In this document: positions 1 to 9,042 of the stretch, piece after piece
Layout: every line of letters starts with the position of its first letter
Numbering within the stretch: the first letter of the stretch is position 1
Source: Sporolactobacillus mangiferae
GTDB lineage: Bacteria > Bacillota > Bacilli > Bacillales > Sporolactobacillaceae
Reading direction: 5' to 3'
Length of the DNA: 64,000 nt
Assembly (NCBI RefSeq): GCF_023336505.1
Contig: NZ_JAMAST010000008.1
Location: forward strand, 22,991-86,990
Made by a program: the position numbers and the translations under genes
The notes under the pieces: model-generated
Databases searched by the model: none
What the model was told of the DNA's origin: nothing
The model's input: only the letters and a program-made list of their open reading frames with translations

Positions 1-167
1 AGGCAGCAGATCGTTCGGAGACGATGAACATGTTTTGCTTCATAAATGCGCTGGCCGGAGGCGGTTCTACGGATGTTGGTCAGAATATTCATGTCCTCAT
101 AATAACGCAGTGTCGATGCAGGCAGATGGAACATCTCTGAGATATCTTTAATTGTGTATACAGTCAA
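1..167 (-). CDS. MerR-family transcriptional regulator, N-terminal part (runs off the window)
   Basis: The minus-strand reading from a TTG at 165-167 gives a peptide starting MTVYTIKDISEMFHLPAS followed by TLRYYEDMNIL, the classic MerR winged-helix recognition motif (residues 1-45). A GGGAG ribosome binding site lies about 9 nt upstream. The gene continues beyond position 1, so the effector-binding C-terminus is not seen. It is divergent from the aldo/keto reductase at 254, and the promoter between them has the MerR-type long spacer, so it probably controls that gene. The effector is unknown; small-aldehyde sensing is typical for MerR proteins paired with reductases, but that is inference. 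Confidence 0.85.
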   Translation of the reverse strand, partial: MTVYTIKDISEMFHLPASTLRYYEDMNILTNIRRTASGQRIYEAKHVHRLRTICC

Positions 168-195
168 TGGTACGCACTCCCGGAAAAACAGTCTG

Positions 196-226
196 TTGAC
201 TTCAAGTATACTTGAAGTGGTATCTT
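196..226 (+). promoter_or_regulatory. MerR-type promoter with a perfect 20-bp palindrome in its spacer
   Basis: A -35 box TTGACT (196-201) and a -10-like TATCTT (221-226) are separated by 19 bp. A perfect palindrome, acttcaagtatacttgaagt (199-218), fills the spacer. An over-long 19-bp spacer with an operator between -35 and -10 is the known architecture of MerR-activated promoters. It drives the reductase at 254 and is probably bound by the divergent MerR protein. Confidence 0.8.
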
Positions 227-253
227 CTGTTAAGTGAAAGGGAGATGATGACG

Positions 254-1246
254 ATGTATCAAGCATCTGATAATCGATATGATCGAATGACCTACAATCA
301 CTGCGGCAACAGCGGACTGAAATTGCCGGCAGTGTCACTGGGTTTATGGCATAATTTTGGCGATACGGCGGAATACGGACGAATGAAAGCGTTGTGTTTT
401 ACGGCTTTTGATCATGGAATCACGCACTTTGATCTGGCCAATAATTATGGACCTGAACCGGGAAGCGCAGAAAAAAATCTGGGGAAAATCTTGAAGGAAA
501 ATTTCAAACCCTATCGAGACGAGCTGATCATCAGCACGAAAGCGGGCTATGAGATGTGGGACGGCCCTTACGGAAACTGGGGAAGCAGAAAATATCTTCT
601 GTCCAGTCTGGATCAGAGTCTGAAACGGCTGGGTCTTGATTATGTCGATATCTTTTACCACCATCGGATGGATCCGGAAACGCCGCTTGAGGAGACGATG
701 GGTGCGCTTGATCAGGCGGTAAAGAGCGGAAAGGCGCTGTACGTCGGGCTATCCAATTACGACGGACCGACAATGAGCATAGCTGCCCGGATCCTGAATG
801 AACTGAAATGCCCCTTTGTTATTAATCAGAATTCCTATAATCTTTTTAACCGTACGATTGAGAAGAATGGATTGAAGGAGGCGGCGGTTCAAGAAGGAAA
901 AGGGATCATTTCATTCAGTCCGCTTGCACAGGGAGTGCTGACGGATCGCTATCTCAATGGCATTCCTGCCGACAGCCGGGTGATAACTGACGGAAGGTTC
1001 CTGAACAAGACAAAGCTTTCGGAAGACAGGCTGAACCGTGTCCGTCAGCTTAACGAAATCGCTCATGAACGCGGAGAGTGTCTGGCAAGTATGGCGCTAA
1101 AATGGGTGCTGAAAGATGGGGCGGTTACCAGCGTCCTCATCGGAGCGTCAAAACCGAAGCAGATTGTGGATAATTTAAAGGTGATGGACAGTGCGCCTTT
1201 CACGATGGAAGAATTAAAAAAGATCGACGCAATTGTTTCAGAATAA
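254..1246 (+). CDS. Aldo/keto reductase of the YghZ (L-glyceraldehyde 3-phosphate reductase) type
   Basis: This is an NADPH-dependent cytosolic reductase of the AKR fold, 330 residues. The N-terminus (YDRMTYNHCGNSGLKLPA, then SLGLWHNFGD) closely matches E. coli YghZ/GpR. The expected catalytic tetrad is visible: Asp and Tyr in FDLANNYGP (about residue 59-65), Lys in ISTKAGYEMW (about 95) and His in IFYHHRMD (about 134). The C-terminal NADP-binding segment SVLIGASKPKQI is present. The ATG at 254 was chosen because GGGAG ends at 244, 9 nt upstream; earlier in-frame codons lie inside the promoter. Detoxification of aldehydes such as methylglyoxal or glyceraldehyde phosphate is a family inference. 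Confidence 0.9.
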   Translation: MYQASDNRYDRMTYNHCGNSGLKLPAVSLGLWHNFGDTAEYGRMKALCFTAFDHGITHFDLANNYGPEPGSAEKNLGKILKENFKPYRDELIISTKAGYEMWDGPYGNWGSRKYLLSSLDQSLKRLGLDYVDIFYHHRMDPETPLEETMGALDQAVKSGKALYVGLSNYDGPTMSIAARILNELKCPFVINQNSYNLFNRTIEKNGLKEAAVQEGKGIISFSPLAQGVLTDRYLNGIPADSRVITDGRFLNKTKLSEDRLNRVRQLNEIAHERGECLASMALKWVLKDGAVTSVLIGASKPKQIVDNLKVMDSAPFTMEELKKIDAIVSE

Positions 1247-1373
1247 AGCAAAGAACGTTTTCTGTCTGGTGTTTGTCCGTTTTTCGTCCTGCATTAAGGC
1301 ATCTGCTTCAAGTTGCCTAAAAACAGCTGATCCCATCTCATGAAGTGGGGGTATTGACAGTTTTGTTCATATC

Positions 1374-1427
1374 AGTATAAGTGCAACGGCGGCTTCGCCA
1401 GAAGCTTGGCAAAGCCAAGTCTTCTAA
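1374..1427 (+). repeat. Partial copy of a dispersed hairpin element (right part)
   Basis: The sequence agtataagtgcaac, then a hairpin-forming block (cttcgcca and cttggcaaagccaag), ends in cttctaa. The same block recurs at 48158-48213 and inside the full copy at 61090-61183. It lies in the roughly 300-bp gap between the reductase and the broken MFS gene; nothing else was recognised in that gap. Confidence 0.65.
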
Positions 1428-1546
1428 ACATTTTTCCGTGAATGTCTGAAAATTAAAATCTGAGATATAAAAAGATAAAGCTGCCATGTGTCTTAGCTGT
1501 TCCTGATCAAAGAGATGTGGCGCATTTTACGGGTGAGAAGATAAAA

Positions 1547-2730
1547 ATGAATGTATCAGGTAAGGAGATCCAGCTCCACCGTTCAAAGCATGGGCTGATG
1601 AATTTAAGAGGCTTTTATCTGTTTTCCGGCCTGATTTGGGGATTTCTCGGTCCTTATATGGTTTCCTGGTTCGTATCGGACGGTATGCAGACGAAAGAAG
1701 CGGGGCTGATCATTGCTGTTGCAACACTGGTTGCGCTGATTTTTCAGCCTGTTTTGGGTGTGGCCGTTGATCGATATGGAATCGGTAAATTTGTTTTGCT
1801 GCTTAGCGTTGCTGTCCCAGCTGTTCTGTCGTTATTTTATAATTCTCGCTCATTTCTGATTCTGCTTTTCGCTTATTCGCTGGCTACGATTTTCAAAAAT
1901 ATTCAGGCACCAGTGTCGGATTCATATGCCATCTCAATGTCCGGTCGCTTCTCCGTGTCTTACGGACAGATACGCAGCTTTGCCAGTTTTGGCATGGCAT
2001 TCGGCGGATTTCTTGGCGGACTCTTTGTTTCGGGTTTCTCTGTTCAGCGTCTGTGGGTGCCGACTGTACTTCTCAGCGCGGTCTGCTTTCTGAATGTACT
2101 CGGTCTTTCTGATGAAGGAAAAGCGAATAAAACGAGCAGCGCACCTTTTTTCAAAGATGTGTCGCTCATTTTAAAAAACAGGAAGTTTCTGTTCTTCCTG
2201 ATCGGCTGTCTGTTCGTTAATCAGACTTTGCCGGCATTTGATTCTTACTTCGTCGTTACCTTTGAGTCAATCGGCGGATCGTTTTCAATGGCGGGAGTCG
2301 GCCTGCTTCTTGCTTCATTAACGAATATACCGGCCATGCTGATTGCTTCCCGGGTGATTAAACGCATCGGACTGGAAGGTACCTTAATACTGGCTCATCC
2401 GTCTACGTGCTGCGCTGGTCTTTGCAGATGATGATTGCTGATCCCCTCACAATGATGCTGATGCAAGGACTTCACGGACTCTCATTTGGCTTCTTCTATG
2501 TGTCTGCCGTACAGTATGTTGCCACTATTTCGGGAAATAGAATGCTGGCTACGGGCCAGAGTATTTTCAACATGGTTTTTGTCGGTCTTTGCGGTATCCT
2601 CGGCAACTTGCTCAACGGTTACTTATTCAGCCTTGGCGGCGCCCGTCTCATGTATTCATTCTGTGCGGTCAGCGCGCTGCTTGGCGCGTTTTGTCTGTAT
2701 CTTAATTCCAGATCACGGAAAGCAGGCTGA
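1547..2730 (+). pseudogene. MFS transporter (LacY/NreB-like fold) broken by a -1 frameshift
   Basis: Two adjoining reading frames together make one 12-helix-type major facilitator of about 394 residues. The first (to 2431) holds the N-terminal half, including the DRYG loop motif after TM2. The second (ending 2730) resumes as VYVLRWSLQMM and carries the last helices. The switch point is near 2390-2395 (..ttaatactggctcatcc..), where one missing G in ctgg(g)ctc would restore the LILGSSVYVLRW reading. The ATG at 1547 is the first good start, but its RBS is weak. Substrate unknown. A sequencing error is possible. Confidence 0.75.
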
Positions 2731-2762
2731 CTTTTCATTACGGCAATGCTGCACTTCTTACG

Positions 2763-4145
2763 TCATTTAATAAACTCAGGCTGCGTGCGATGTGTTTCAT
2801 AGGATTCACTGCCTGTCTCCAATGCCTTGAGTTTGCGGCTAACGGAAACATAGGAGCCGATGAGCAGGAGCAGCGCACCGGCCCATGCGAGCGGATTGGC
2901 CAGACTTGCTCCTGTGAAGCCCAGGAGCTTAATTAGAAAAATAACGGCAAATGAACGCATGAGCAGTTCGACGATTCCGGACAGCGTTGGCAGGGCGCTG
3001 TGGCCAAGTCCCTGCAGCGTGTAGCGTATAATCAACAGTAAGGAAAGCAGTGTGTACATTGTGCTGTTATACAGAAAATAAGTTTGTGCCATATGAATGA
3101 CGGCAGGCTGCTGGTTGCCGACAAATAAATGGCAGAGCGGGACTGCGTAAGCGATGATCAGCGCCCCCATGAGCACGCTTATCACCGAGGAGAGCATGAT
3201 CGTCTGACGAACGCCCTTGCGAATACGCGCATATTGCTTTGCGCCCAGATTCTGCGCTGCATAGGTGGCCATCGTGATTCCGAAAGACAGCGAGACCTGT
3301 GTCGCCAGAAAATCGATACGTCCTGCCGTTGTATACGCGGCTACTGCATTCGACCCCAGTGTATTCAGCATCACCTGAACAATGATGGCTCCGATTGAAA
3401 TGATTGAGGCCTGGAAACCCATCGGCAGACCAAGCTGGAGATGTGGCTTGATTTCCCGGAAAAGATGCTGGAAATGCGCGCGTGACAATTGGAGTTCCGG
3501 CACGAATCTTTTGATGAAGTGCAGGCACCAGATAGCAGATAACCCTTGTGCGGCGACGGAGGCGAAACCGGCACCGGCAACGCCCATATGAAAAAACAGA
3601 ATGAAAATAAAGTCAAAAATGATGTTGACCACACAGGCAAGAGCCAGAAAAATAAGCGGTGCCCGACTGTTGCCCAAAGAGCGTAAGGCGTTATTAAAAA
3701 GATTGTACAGGACGGTAACGCCGATCCCCCAGAAGCAGGCAACAATAAACTTTTGTGCATCGTCGATAATGTCATGAGGTGTCTGCATCAGCACGAGTAT
3801 TGGACGTGCAAAGAAAACACCGATAAATGTCAGAATCAGTGATACGGCGACGCTGATAAGAATATTGACGGCAAAACTGCGTTTAACTCCCTGAATGTCC
3901 CCGGCACCGTAGCGACGTGCGGTCACGATGGTCAGCCCGGCTGTCATTCCCTGCGCAAAACCAATAATCAGCGCAAACAAACTGTCAGTTGCGCCTACGG
4001 CAGCCAAAGCCTTGATGCTGATCGTACGGCCTACAATAATGGTATCCGCAACATTATAGAGCTGCTGAAAAAGATTCCCGATAAGAAGCGGAATCGTGAA
4101 CAGGACTATTTTTTTTATCGGACTTCCTTTTGTTAAATCCCACAT
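2763..4145 (-). CDS. MATE-family multidrug/Na+ antiporter
   Basis: A 460-residue polytopic membrane protein with two MatE halves of about six helices each. It begins MWDLTKGSPIKKIVLF and carries the family signature around QQLYNVADTIIVGR (residues 26-40). It should export cationic drugs or metabolites using an ion gradient; the substrate cannot be told. ATG 4145 is preferred over the upstream GTG because GAGGTG sits 8 nt before it. It converges with the broken MFS gene. Intact at full family length. Confidence 0.9.
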   Translation of the reverse strand: MWDLTKGSPIKKIVLFTIPLLIGNLFQQLYNVADTIIVGRTISIKALAAVGATDSLFALIIGFAQGMTAGLTIVTARRYGAGDIQGVKRSFAVNILISVAVSLILTFIGVFFARPILVLMQTPHDIIDDAQKFIVACFWGIGVTVLYNLFNNALRSLGNSRAPLIFLALACVVNIIFDFIFILFFHMGVAGAGFASVAAQGLSAIWCLHFIKRFVPELQLSRAHFQHLFREIKPHLQLGLPMGFQASIISIGAIIVQVMLNTLGSNAVAAYTTAGRIDFLATQVSLSFGITMATYAAQNLGAKQYARIRKGVRQTIMLSSVISVLMGALIIAYAVPLCHLFVGNQQPAVIHMAQTYFLYNSTMYTLLSLLLIIRYTLQGLGHSALPTLSGIVELLMRSFAVIFLIKLLGFTGASLANPLAWAGALLLLIGSYVSVSRKLKALETGSESYETHRTQPEFIK

Positions 4146-4420
4146 GAAGCACACACCTCAATTTAAGCAGTAAGACCATCATACATCAGGTTGCATGATT
4201 TGTGTATTGGTTGGTGCCCATCTGAATCTGGCGGTTGCCTGTTAACACCTGGCGGTCTGTTATTTGACGTTTTAATGAATTTTTAAAGTGATTTCATAAA
4301 AGCATTTCTGGCATATGGCATATAGCAGAAAAACAGAGTCGTCTGAGTAAACCGGTGAGTTCGTCTGTTTATTTGTGCTAAGATGAGTTTAGAAATGACT
4401 GACATTGATGGAGGCTGACA

Positions 4421-6439
4421 ATGAAACGGACACCTTTCAAGCACTTTTTATTCGGCGGGGACTGGAATCCGGAACAATGGCCGAAAGAAGTATGGTTGCA
4501 GGATATGCGGATTCTGACGAATGTTCATATGAATGAAGCGACGATTAATGTATTTTCATGGGCACAACTGCAGCCGGGCGAGAATGAATATGACTTCTCG
4601 ACATTGGATGAAATCGTTCACGTGTTAGCGCAGCACCATTTCCATATTGTGCTGGCTACATCTACCGCCGCCTTGCCAGCGTGGATGGCAAAGAAATACC
4701 CGGACGTTGAGCGAACCGATTTTTACGGCAGGCAGCACCGCTTCGGCGAGCGTCACAATGCATGCCCGAATTCGCCGACATTCCAGAAGTACAGTGCGCG
4801 TTTAGCAGGAAGGCTTGCCAAGCGTTACGGACATCTGGACGAAGTTGTTTGCTGGCATATTTCAAACGAATACGGCGGATCGTGCTATTGTGATCACTGT
4901 GCCCAGGCATTCCGCATCTGGCTAAAGAACAAATACCAGTCTCTGGAAGCACTTAATGAGGCGTGGTACACGCATTTCTGGGGGCACACCTTTTATGATT
5001 GGGACGAGATTTTTCCGCCTAATGATCTTGGTGACGCGATCGATGAACGGTATACGACGCTGTCGGGCATGTCCATTGATTATCGCCGTTTTACTTCGGA
5101 CAGCATGCTGAACAACTTCATTTCCGAGAAGAAAGCGATCCGTCAATTTGATCGCATCACACCGATTACGACTAATTTTATGGGCACTTATAAGAATCTG
5201 GACTATTTTAAATGGGCGGAAGAGATCGATATCATTTCGTGGGACAGCTATCCTGCCTACAATACACCAATCAGTCTTACTGCCATGAAGCATGATCTGA
5301 TGCGTGGTTTAAAAAACGGGCAGCCGTTCATGCTTATGGAACAGACGCCGAGCCAGCAGAACTGGCAGCCTTATAATGCGATTAAGCAACCGGGGCAGAT
5401 GCGCGAATTAAGCTATCAGGCTATTGCTCATGGAGCGGATACAATTCAATATTTTCAGCTGAGGCAGTCCCGCGGCGGCACGGAAAAGTTCCATAGTGCC
5501 ATTATCAGCCACGCGGATCATGATCAGACACGTATTCTGAAAGAAACTGCACAGCTGGGCCAGGAGCTCGCAGCCATAGGCACGCAGCTGATGAATGGAT
5601 AGACAAGAGCCAAAGTGGCGATCATCTTTGACTGGGAGAACTACTGGGCATTTGAGTATTCGAGCGGTCCAAATGTTGAACTGAGCTATGTTGACCAGGT
5701 TCATCGCTATTATGCGGCATGGTTTCGAAAAAATGTCGCTGTCGATATGATTCCTGACCATCTGTCCGCGAGGGAGCTTGAAAAGTATGATGTGGTTTTT
5801 GCGCCCGTTCTGATGATGGTTAAGCCTGGCGTTGCGGAAGCTATTGAGCAATTCGTTCAGAATGGCGGCACCTTTGTCACTACTTTTCTAAGCGGTATAT
5901 CTGATGAACATGACAATGTAGTGATGGGCGGCTATCCCGGACCGTTCCGCAGAATGTGCGGGATCTGGGCGGAAGAAATTGATGCCCTGCCACCGAAGAA
6001 GTCTTTGCGCATACAATTCGGCAGCCAGCAAGTGAGCGGCTCATTAGTGGCCAACTGCTCACATCTTGAAGGGGCTCAGTCACTCGCAACTTATGATGAC
6101 GATGTCTTCTACAAAGGATCGCCCGTTGTTTCCGTGAACACATTTGGTGAAGGCGCCGCTTATTATGTAGGTACGGTTTTAGATGAGAAGGGCATGGATG
6201 CACTTGTTGATCGGATCATTGCGGCACATCAGCTGCCGTTCTATCCCTCACCGGACGGGGTCGAGATCACTGTCAGAACTTACGGAGACGATCAGCTTTA
6301 TTTTGTGTTAAACCATACGGCAGAGAAGCAGAAGGTGAACACCGCGCGATTTGCAGGTAGACAGAATATACTGAACGCCGCGATAATAGATGAAGAAACC
6401 ATTCTTGAACCGCATGATGTTCTGATTATTCGCAGCTGA
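4421..6439 (+). pseudogene. GH42 beta-galactosidase interrupted by a single in-frame TAG
   Basis: The reading frame is continuous from 4421 to 6439 apart from one amber codon at 5600-5602 (..LMNG*TRAKVAIIFDW..). The N-terminal part is the GH42 TIM barrel: start FLFGGDWNPEQWP, acid/base Glu in HISNEYGG (about residue 149), zinc-type cysteines after it (CYCDHC), and nucleophile Glu in LMEQTPS (about residue 306). After the stop come the trimerisation domain and a small C-terminal domain, total about 672 residues as in the family. The barrel alone is encoded before the stop, and GH42 enzymes normally need the trimerisation domain, so loss of activity is likely unless TAG is read through. Confidence 0.88.
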
Positions 6440-6723
6440 CAACGAGTCGAACTGCTTCACTCAAACGAGAAGCTCACTGCCACAGCAGTACAGGCACATG
6501 AGAGTCACAAACTTGGAACAGGTAGTGTTCAACCAAGGGTGTTCATACTTACTGAAACCTTGGACTGCCTGCGGCAAGCGGGAGACGATCTCGACAGGTA
6601 TAAATGAACGATTCGAAAATTAAGAAGTGGGAATTCTGTCTGGATTTTCTTAATTCACAGTTTACAGGTATGAATAATTGTCGTAAAATGAATCTATAAG
6701 TTAATAACCAGGATTACATGTTG

Positions 6724-6824
6724 CTTATCGAGAGAGGCGGAGGGATTGGCCCAGTGAAGCCTCAGCAACCGGCCAGATACGGGCACGGTGCTAAGTCCAA
6801 AAGCAGAGATTGCTTGAAGATAAG
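6724..6824 (+). promoter_or_regulatory. SAM-I (S-box) riboswitch aptamer
   Basis: P1 is formed by CTTATC (6724-6729) and GATAAG (6819-6824). Between them are the S-box landmarks agaggcggagggattggccc, gaagcctcagcaacc and the cggtgctaagtcc block with a downstream GA-rich junction. S-adenosylmethionine binding is expected to stabilise P1. The 280 bp upstream (6440-6720) holds no recognisable gene. Confidence 0.93.
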
Positions 6825-6895
6825 TAGAGTCAGTAAAATAAGCCTCTTCTGCTTTCTCTACTTATCGTGGAAAAAGCGGAAGGGGCTATTTTAGT
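6819..6895 (+). terminator. Expression platform of the SAM riboswitch
   Basis: GATAAGTAGAG (6819-6829, including the 3' arm of P1) can pair with CTCTACTTATC (6856-6866) as an antiterminator. AGCCTCTTCTGCTTT (6841-6855) can instead pair with the aaaagcggaaggggct segment (to 6887) followed by ATTTT as a terminator. The two are mutually exclusive, so the expected outcome is transcription OFF at high SAM. Confidence 0.8.
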
Positions 6896-6912
6896 TGAAG
6901 GAGATGTTTTAC

Positions 6913-7077
6913 ATGAGCAGTGTGCTGAATCAGGCAGCAGAGAGCAGACGTGAGCAATTAATTGACCGGCTGATTGCTCATCATGTATATAAGAAGAACG
7001 GCAAGCATCTTTTTGAATTGTCATTATCGGAACTTGAGCGAGAATATCAAAATATACGGGCCAAGTGTAGCTGCTGA
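6913..7077 (+). CDS. Small FbpA-like basic protein under SAM riboswitch control
   Basis: A 54-residue protein resembling the B. subtilis Fur-regulated basic protein FbpA family: RREQLIDRLIAHHVYKK, then LFELSLSELEREYQ. It differs by a C-terminal CSC motif. ATG 6913 is used because GAAGGAG (6897-6903) sits 9 nt upstream. It lies directly behind the SAM-I terminator, so expression should rise when methionine/SAM is low. FbpA proteins are thought to act in the iron-sparing response. A link of this paralog to sulfur supply is inference from the riboswitch and the cysteines. Confidence 0.75.
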   Translation: MSSVLNQAAESRREQLIDRLIAHHVYKKNGKHLFELSLSELEREYQNIRAKCSC

Positions 7078-7117
7078 TTCTTGAAAACAAAGGTGCCGGC
7101 GCCGCTAATTGACACAT

Positions 7118-7930
7118 CTAATCAAATAATGGTTTAACGGCCTGGATCGTTGCCGATACAATATATTTATCAATTTTTGCTCCTGGAATCCATTCCCTGA
7201 TGAATGCTTTGGATTCATCTTTTGGTTTTATTTCAATCTGTGCAAGCCCGCTTTGCTTCATCATGGTTTGCAGATCAGCGATTGAGGATGCACCTGAAAT
7301 ACAGCCAGAGTAGGCGACCTCCAGGTCATTTTTTATTTCGTCAGGCAGTTCGGCTGTGAGCACAACATCTGAAATCGCCAGCCGTCCGCCTTTTTTCAGT
7401 ACACGAAAAGCTTCTCTGAATACTTGTAATTTATCGGGTGAAAGATTGATGACGCAGTTCGACAGAATGACATCGATAGACTGGTCAGCTACAGGTAAAT
7501 GTTCAATTTCACCCAAACGAAAATCAACATTGACAAACTGCCCGCGGTCAGCGTTCTGACGTGCTCTGCTGACCATTTCCGCTGTCATATCAACACCAAT
7601 AACCTGACCGGAAGCCCCCACCTGACGTGCAGCAAGAAAACAGTCAAATCCGCCGCCGCTTCCAAGATCCAGTACGTGCTCGCCGGTTTTTAAAGAAGCA
7701 ATGGCCTGTGGATTGCCGCAGCCCAGACCTAAATTAGCTCCTTCAGGTATGGCATCTAATTCTTCAGCAGAGTAACCGAGCTGCCTGGCTACATGATTAT
7801 GATCAGCGCGCATTTCGCAGCAGCCCACTTCAGAGGAACAGCCGCAGGATGAAGCTGAAACATCCTGAAGAGCGATTTTCTTATACCGATTCCGTACATT
7901 TTGCCTGATCTGGTCATTGGTCAGTGCCAA
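7118..7930 (-). CDS. arsM: Arsenite S-adenosylmethionine methyltransferase
   Basis: A 270-residue class I methyltransferase. It has an N-terminal cysteine-rich segment (SSCGCSSEVGCCEM), SAM motif I VLDLGSGGGFDCF (about residue 85) and the two conserved arsenic-binding cysteines in SNCVINLSP and YSGCISGA. These are the ArsM hallmarks; the enzyme converts As(III) to methylated, volatile species. It is the last gene of arsR-arsC-arsM, starting 2 nt after arsC ends, so all three are probably on one arsenic-induced transcript. No ArsB/Acr3 efflux gene is in the window. Confidence 0.93.
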   Translation of the reverse strand: MALTNDQIRQNVRNRYKKIALQDVSASSCGCSSEVGCCEMRADHNHVARQLGYSAEELDAIPEGANLGLGCGNPQAIASLKTGEHVLDLGSGGGFDCFLAARQVGASGQVIGVDMTAEMVSRARQNADRGQFVNVDFRLGEIEHLPVADQSIDVILSNCVINLSPDKLQVFREAFRVLKKGGRLAISDVVLTAELPDEIKNDLEVAYSGCISGASSIADLQTMMKQSGLAQIEIKPKDESKAFIREWIPGAKIDKYIVSATIQAVKPLFD

Positions 7931-7932
7931 AT

Positions 7933-8370
7933 TTACCCACTCCTTTTCATTGATAATTCTTCTGCCGCGAATTGTTTGATTCGCTTCTCAATGCCGTCAC
8001 GGACACGCTGGAATACTGCCCATTTTTCCGCTTCCGTACCTTGAGCCTTTGCCGGGTCATCAAAGCCCCAGTGTTCCCGGCGCACCTGTGGAGGAGTCAT
8101 TGGGCACCGTTCCTCGGCATCCCCGCAAAGCGTGACGACCAGGTAGGCTTCTTTTAATCGATGCATATCAATGCGTTTTGATTTTTGCTGTGAAATATCA
8201 ATACCTGCCTCTTTCATGACCTTCACTGCATTCGTGTTTAATCCATGTGCTTCAATGCCAGCCGAACGTACATCAAATGTGTCGCCTAAATATTTTTTTC
8301 CAAAGCCTTCGGCCATCTGGCTGCGGCAGGAATTTCCTGTGCAGAGAAAGTAAATGATTTTTTTATCCAC
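7933..8370 (-). CDS. arsC: Thioredoxin-coupled arsenate reductase
   Basis: A 145-residue low-molecular-weight phosphatase-fold reductase that turns arsenate into arsenite. The P-loop CTGNSCR with catalytic Cys10 is at the N-terminus, and the redox pair is in [12 protein letters not shown] (the Cys82/Cys89 equivalents). A GTG at 8370 is the likely start: the protein then begins [12 protein letters not shown] like its family, and AAGGATGG is positioned about 8 nt upstream at the end of arsR. The upstream ATG at 8382 would lie within arsR. It feeds arsenite to ArsM. Confidence 0.93.
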   Translation of the reverse strand: MDKKIIYFLCTGNSCRSQMAEGFGKKYLGDTFDVRSAGIEAHGLNTNAVKVMKEAGIDISQQKSKRIDMHRLKEAYLVVTLCGDAEERCPMTPPQVRREHWGFDDPAKAQGTEAEKWAVFQRVRDGIEKRIKQFAAEELSMKRSG

Positions 8371-8371
8371 G

Positions 8372-8719
8372 TTAAACACCATCCTTTACGCTTGGGGTAG
8401 GTGGGAGCTTGCTTGTCTGGCAACTGCATTTCTTGATTATCAGAGTGGGGAGAGCCCGGATAAGATCCGAAATGTAGACGGGAAGGTCCGGGTTTAAGCG
8501 ATAATAGACCCATGTACCTTGCTTGCGTTCGCAAATGATGCCTGCTGTGCGCAATTTCTTCAGGTGCTGGCTAATGGCAGGCTGTGACAGGTCAAACACC
8601 GCAACAAATTCACATACGCACATTTCACCATTTTTTAAGTAGGCAAGCATGGTGAGGCGGGTTTTGTCGCTGATCAGTTTTAACAAAAAGGACATGTCTT
8701 CTAAATTGATGCCTTTCAT
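8372..8719 (-). CDS. arsR: ArsR-family arsenic-responsive repressor
   Basis: A 115-residue winged-helix repressor with the metalloid site EMCVCEF in the alpha-3 region (residues 32-38), the recognition helix [12 protein letters not shown], and an additional C-terminal KKCSC cluster that could contribute thiol ligands. It is the first gene of the ars operon. Its promoter (8750-8778) lies immediately upstream in AT-rich sequence with imperfect inverted repeats, consistent with autorepression relieved by As(III). Confidence 0.92.
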   Translation of the reverse strand: MKGINLEDMSFLLKLISDKTRLTMLAYLKNGEMCVCEFVAVFDLSQPAISQHLKKLRTAGIICERKQGTWVYYRLNPDLPVYISDLIRALPTLIIKKCSCQTSKLPPTPSVKDGV

Positions 8720-8749
8720 ATAAACACCTTCTTATATAATCGTATATAA

Positions 8750-8778
8750 ATATTATCATTCACTTATATATTGCGCAA
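8750..8778 (-). promoter_or_regulatory. Promoter of the arsRCM operon
   Basis: On the minus strand, -35 TTGCGC (8773-8778) and -10 TAATAT (8750-8755) are 17 bp apart, 31 bp upstream of the arsR start. The surrounding tatata/atataag repeats are candidate ArsR contacts. Confidence 0.6.
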
Positions 8779-8902
8779 GTCTGACGTTCTGTAACTGAAT
8801 GGGCGACCAGGTATAGGTGAATACAAGAATTTTCGGAGCCAGTAGCTGCTTGATCCCCAACCTGTCCTATCAGTAAGACTGGCTGAGCCACCAGGATTAA
8901 TT

Positions 8903-8953
8903 AAATAGCCCCGAAGTGACAATGAGGATCAATTGTCACCTCGGAGCTATTTT
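8903..8953 (-). terminator. Strong terminator after the secreted glycan-binding protein gene
   Basis: A long near-perfect hairpin (aaatagc-ccga-gtgacaat arm, 8-nt loop, matching right arm ending gctatttt) lies about 90 bp past the stop at 9043. T/A-rich tails on both sides could let it act in both directions. The remaining 8790-9042 sequence shows no gene. Confidence 0.8.
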
Positions 8954-9042
8954 CAGTAAGTGTCCATTACCACTTGCGTATTAAAATGGGGAGGACATGG
9001 TTAGTCTTCTTATCATCAAGTTTATTATCGGATAACCGTGAG

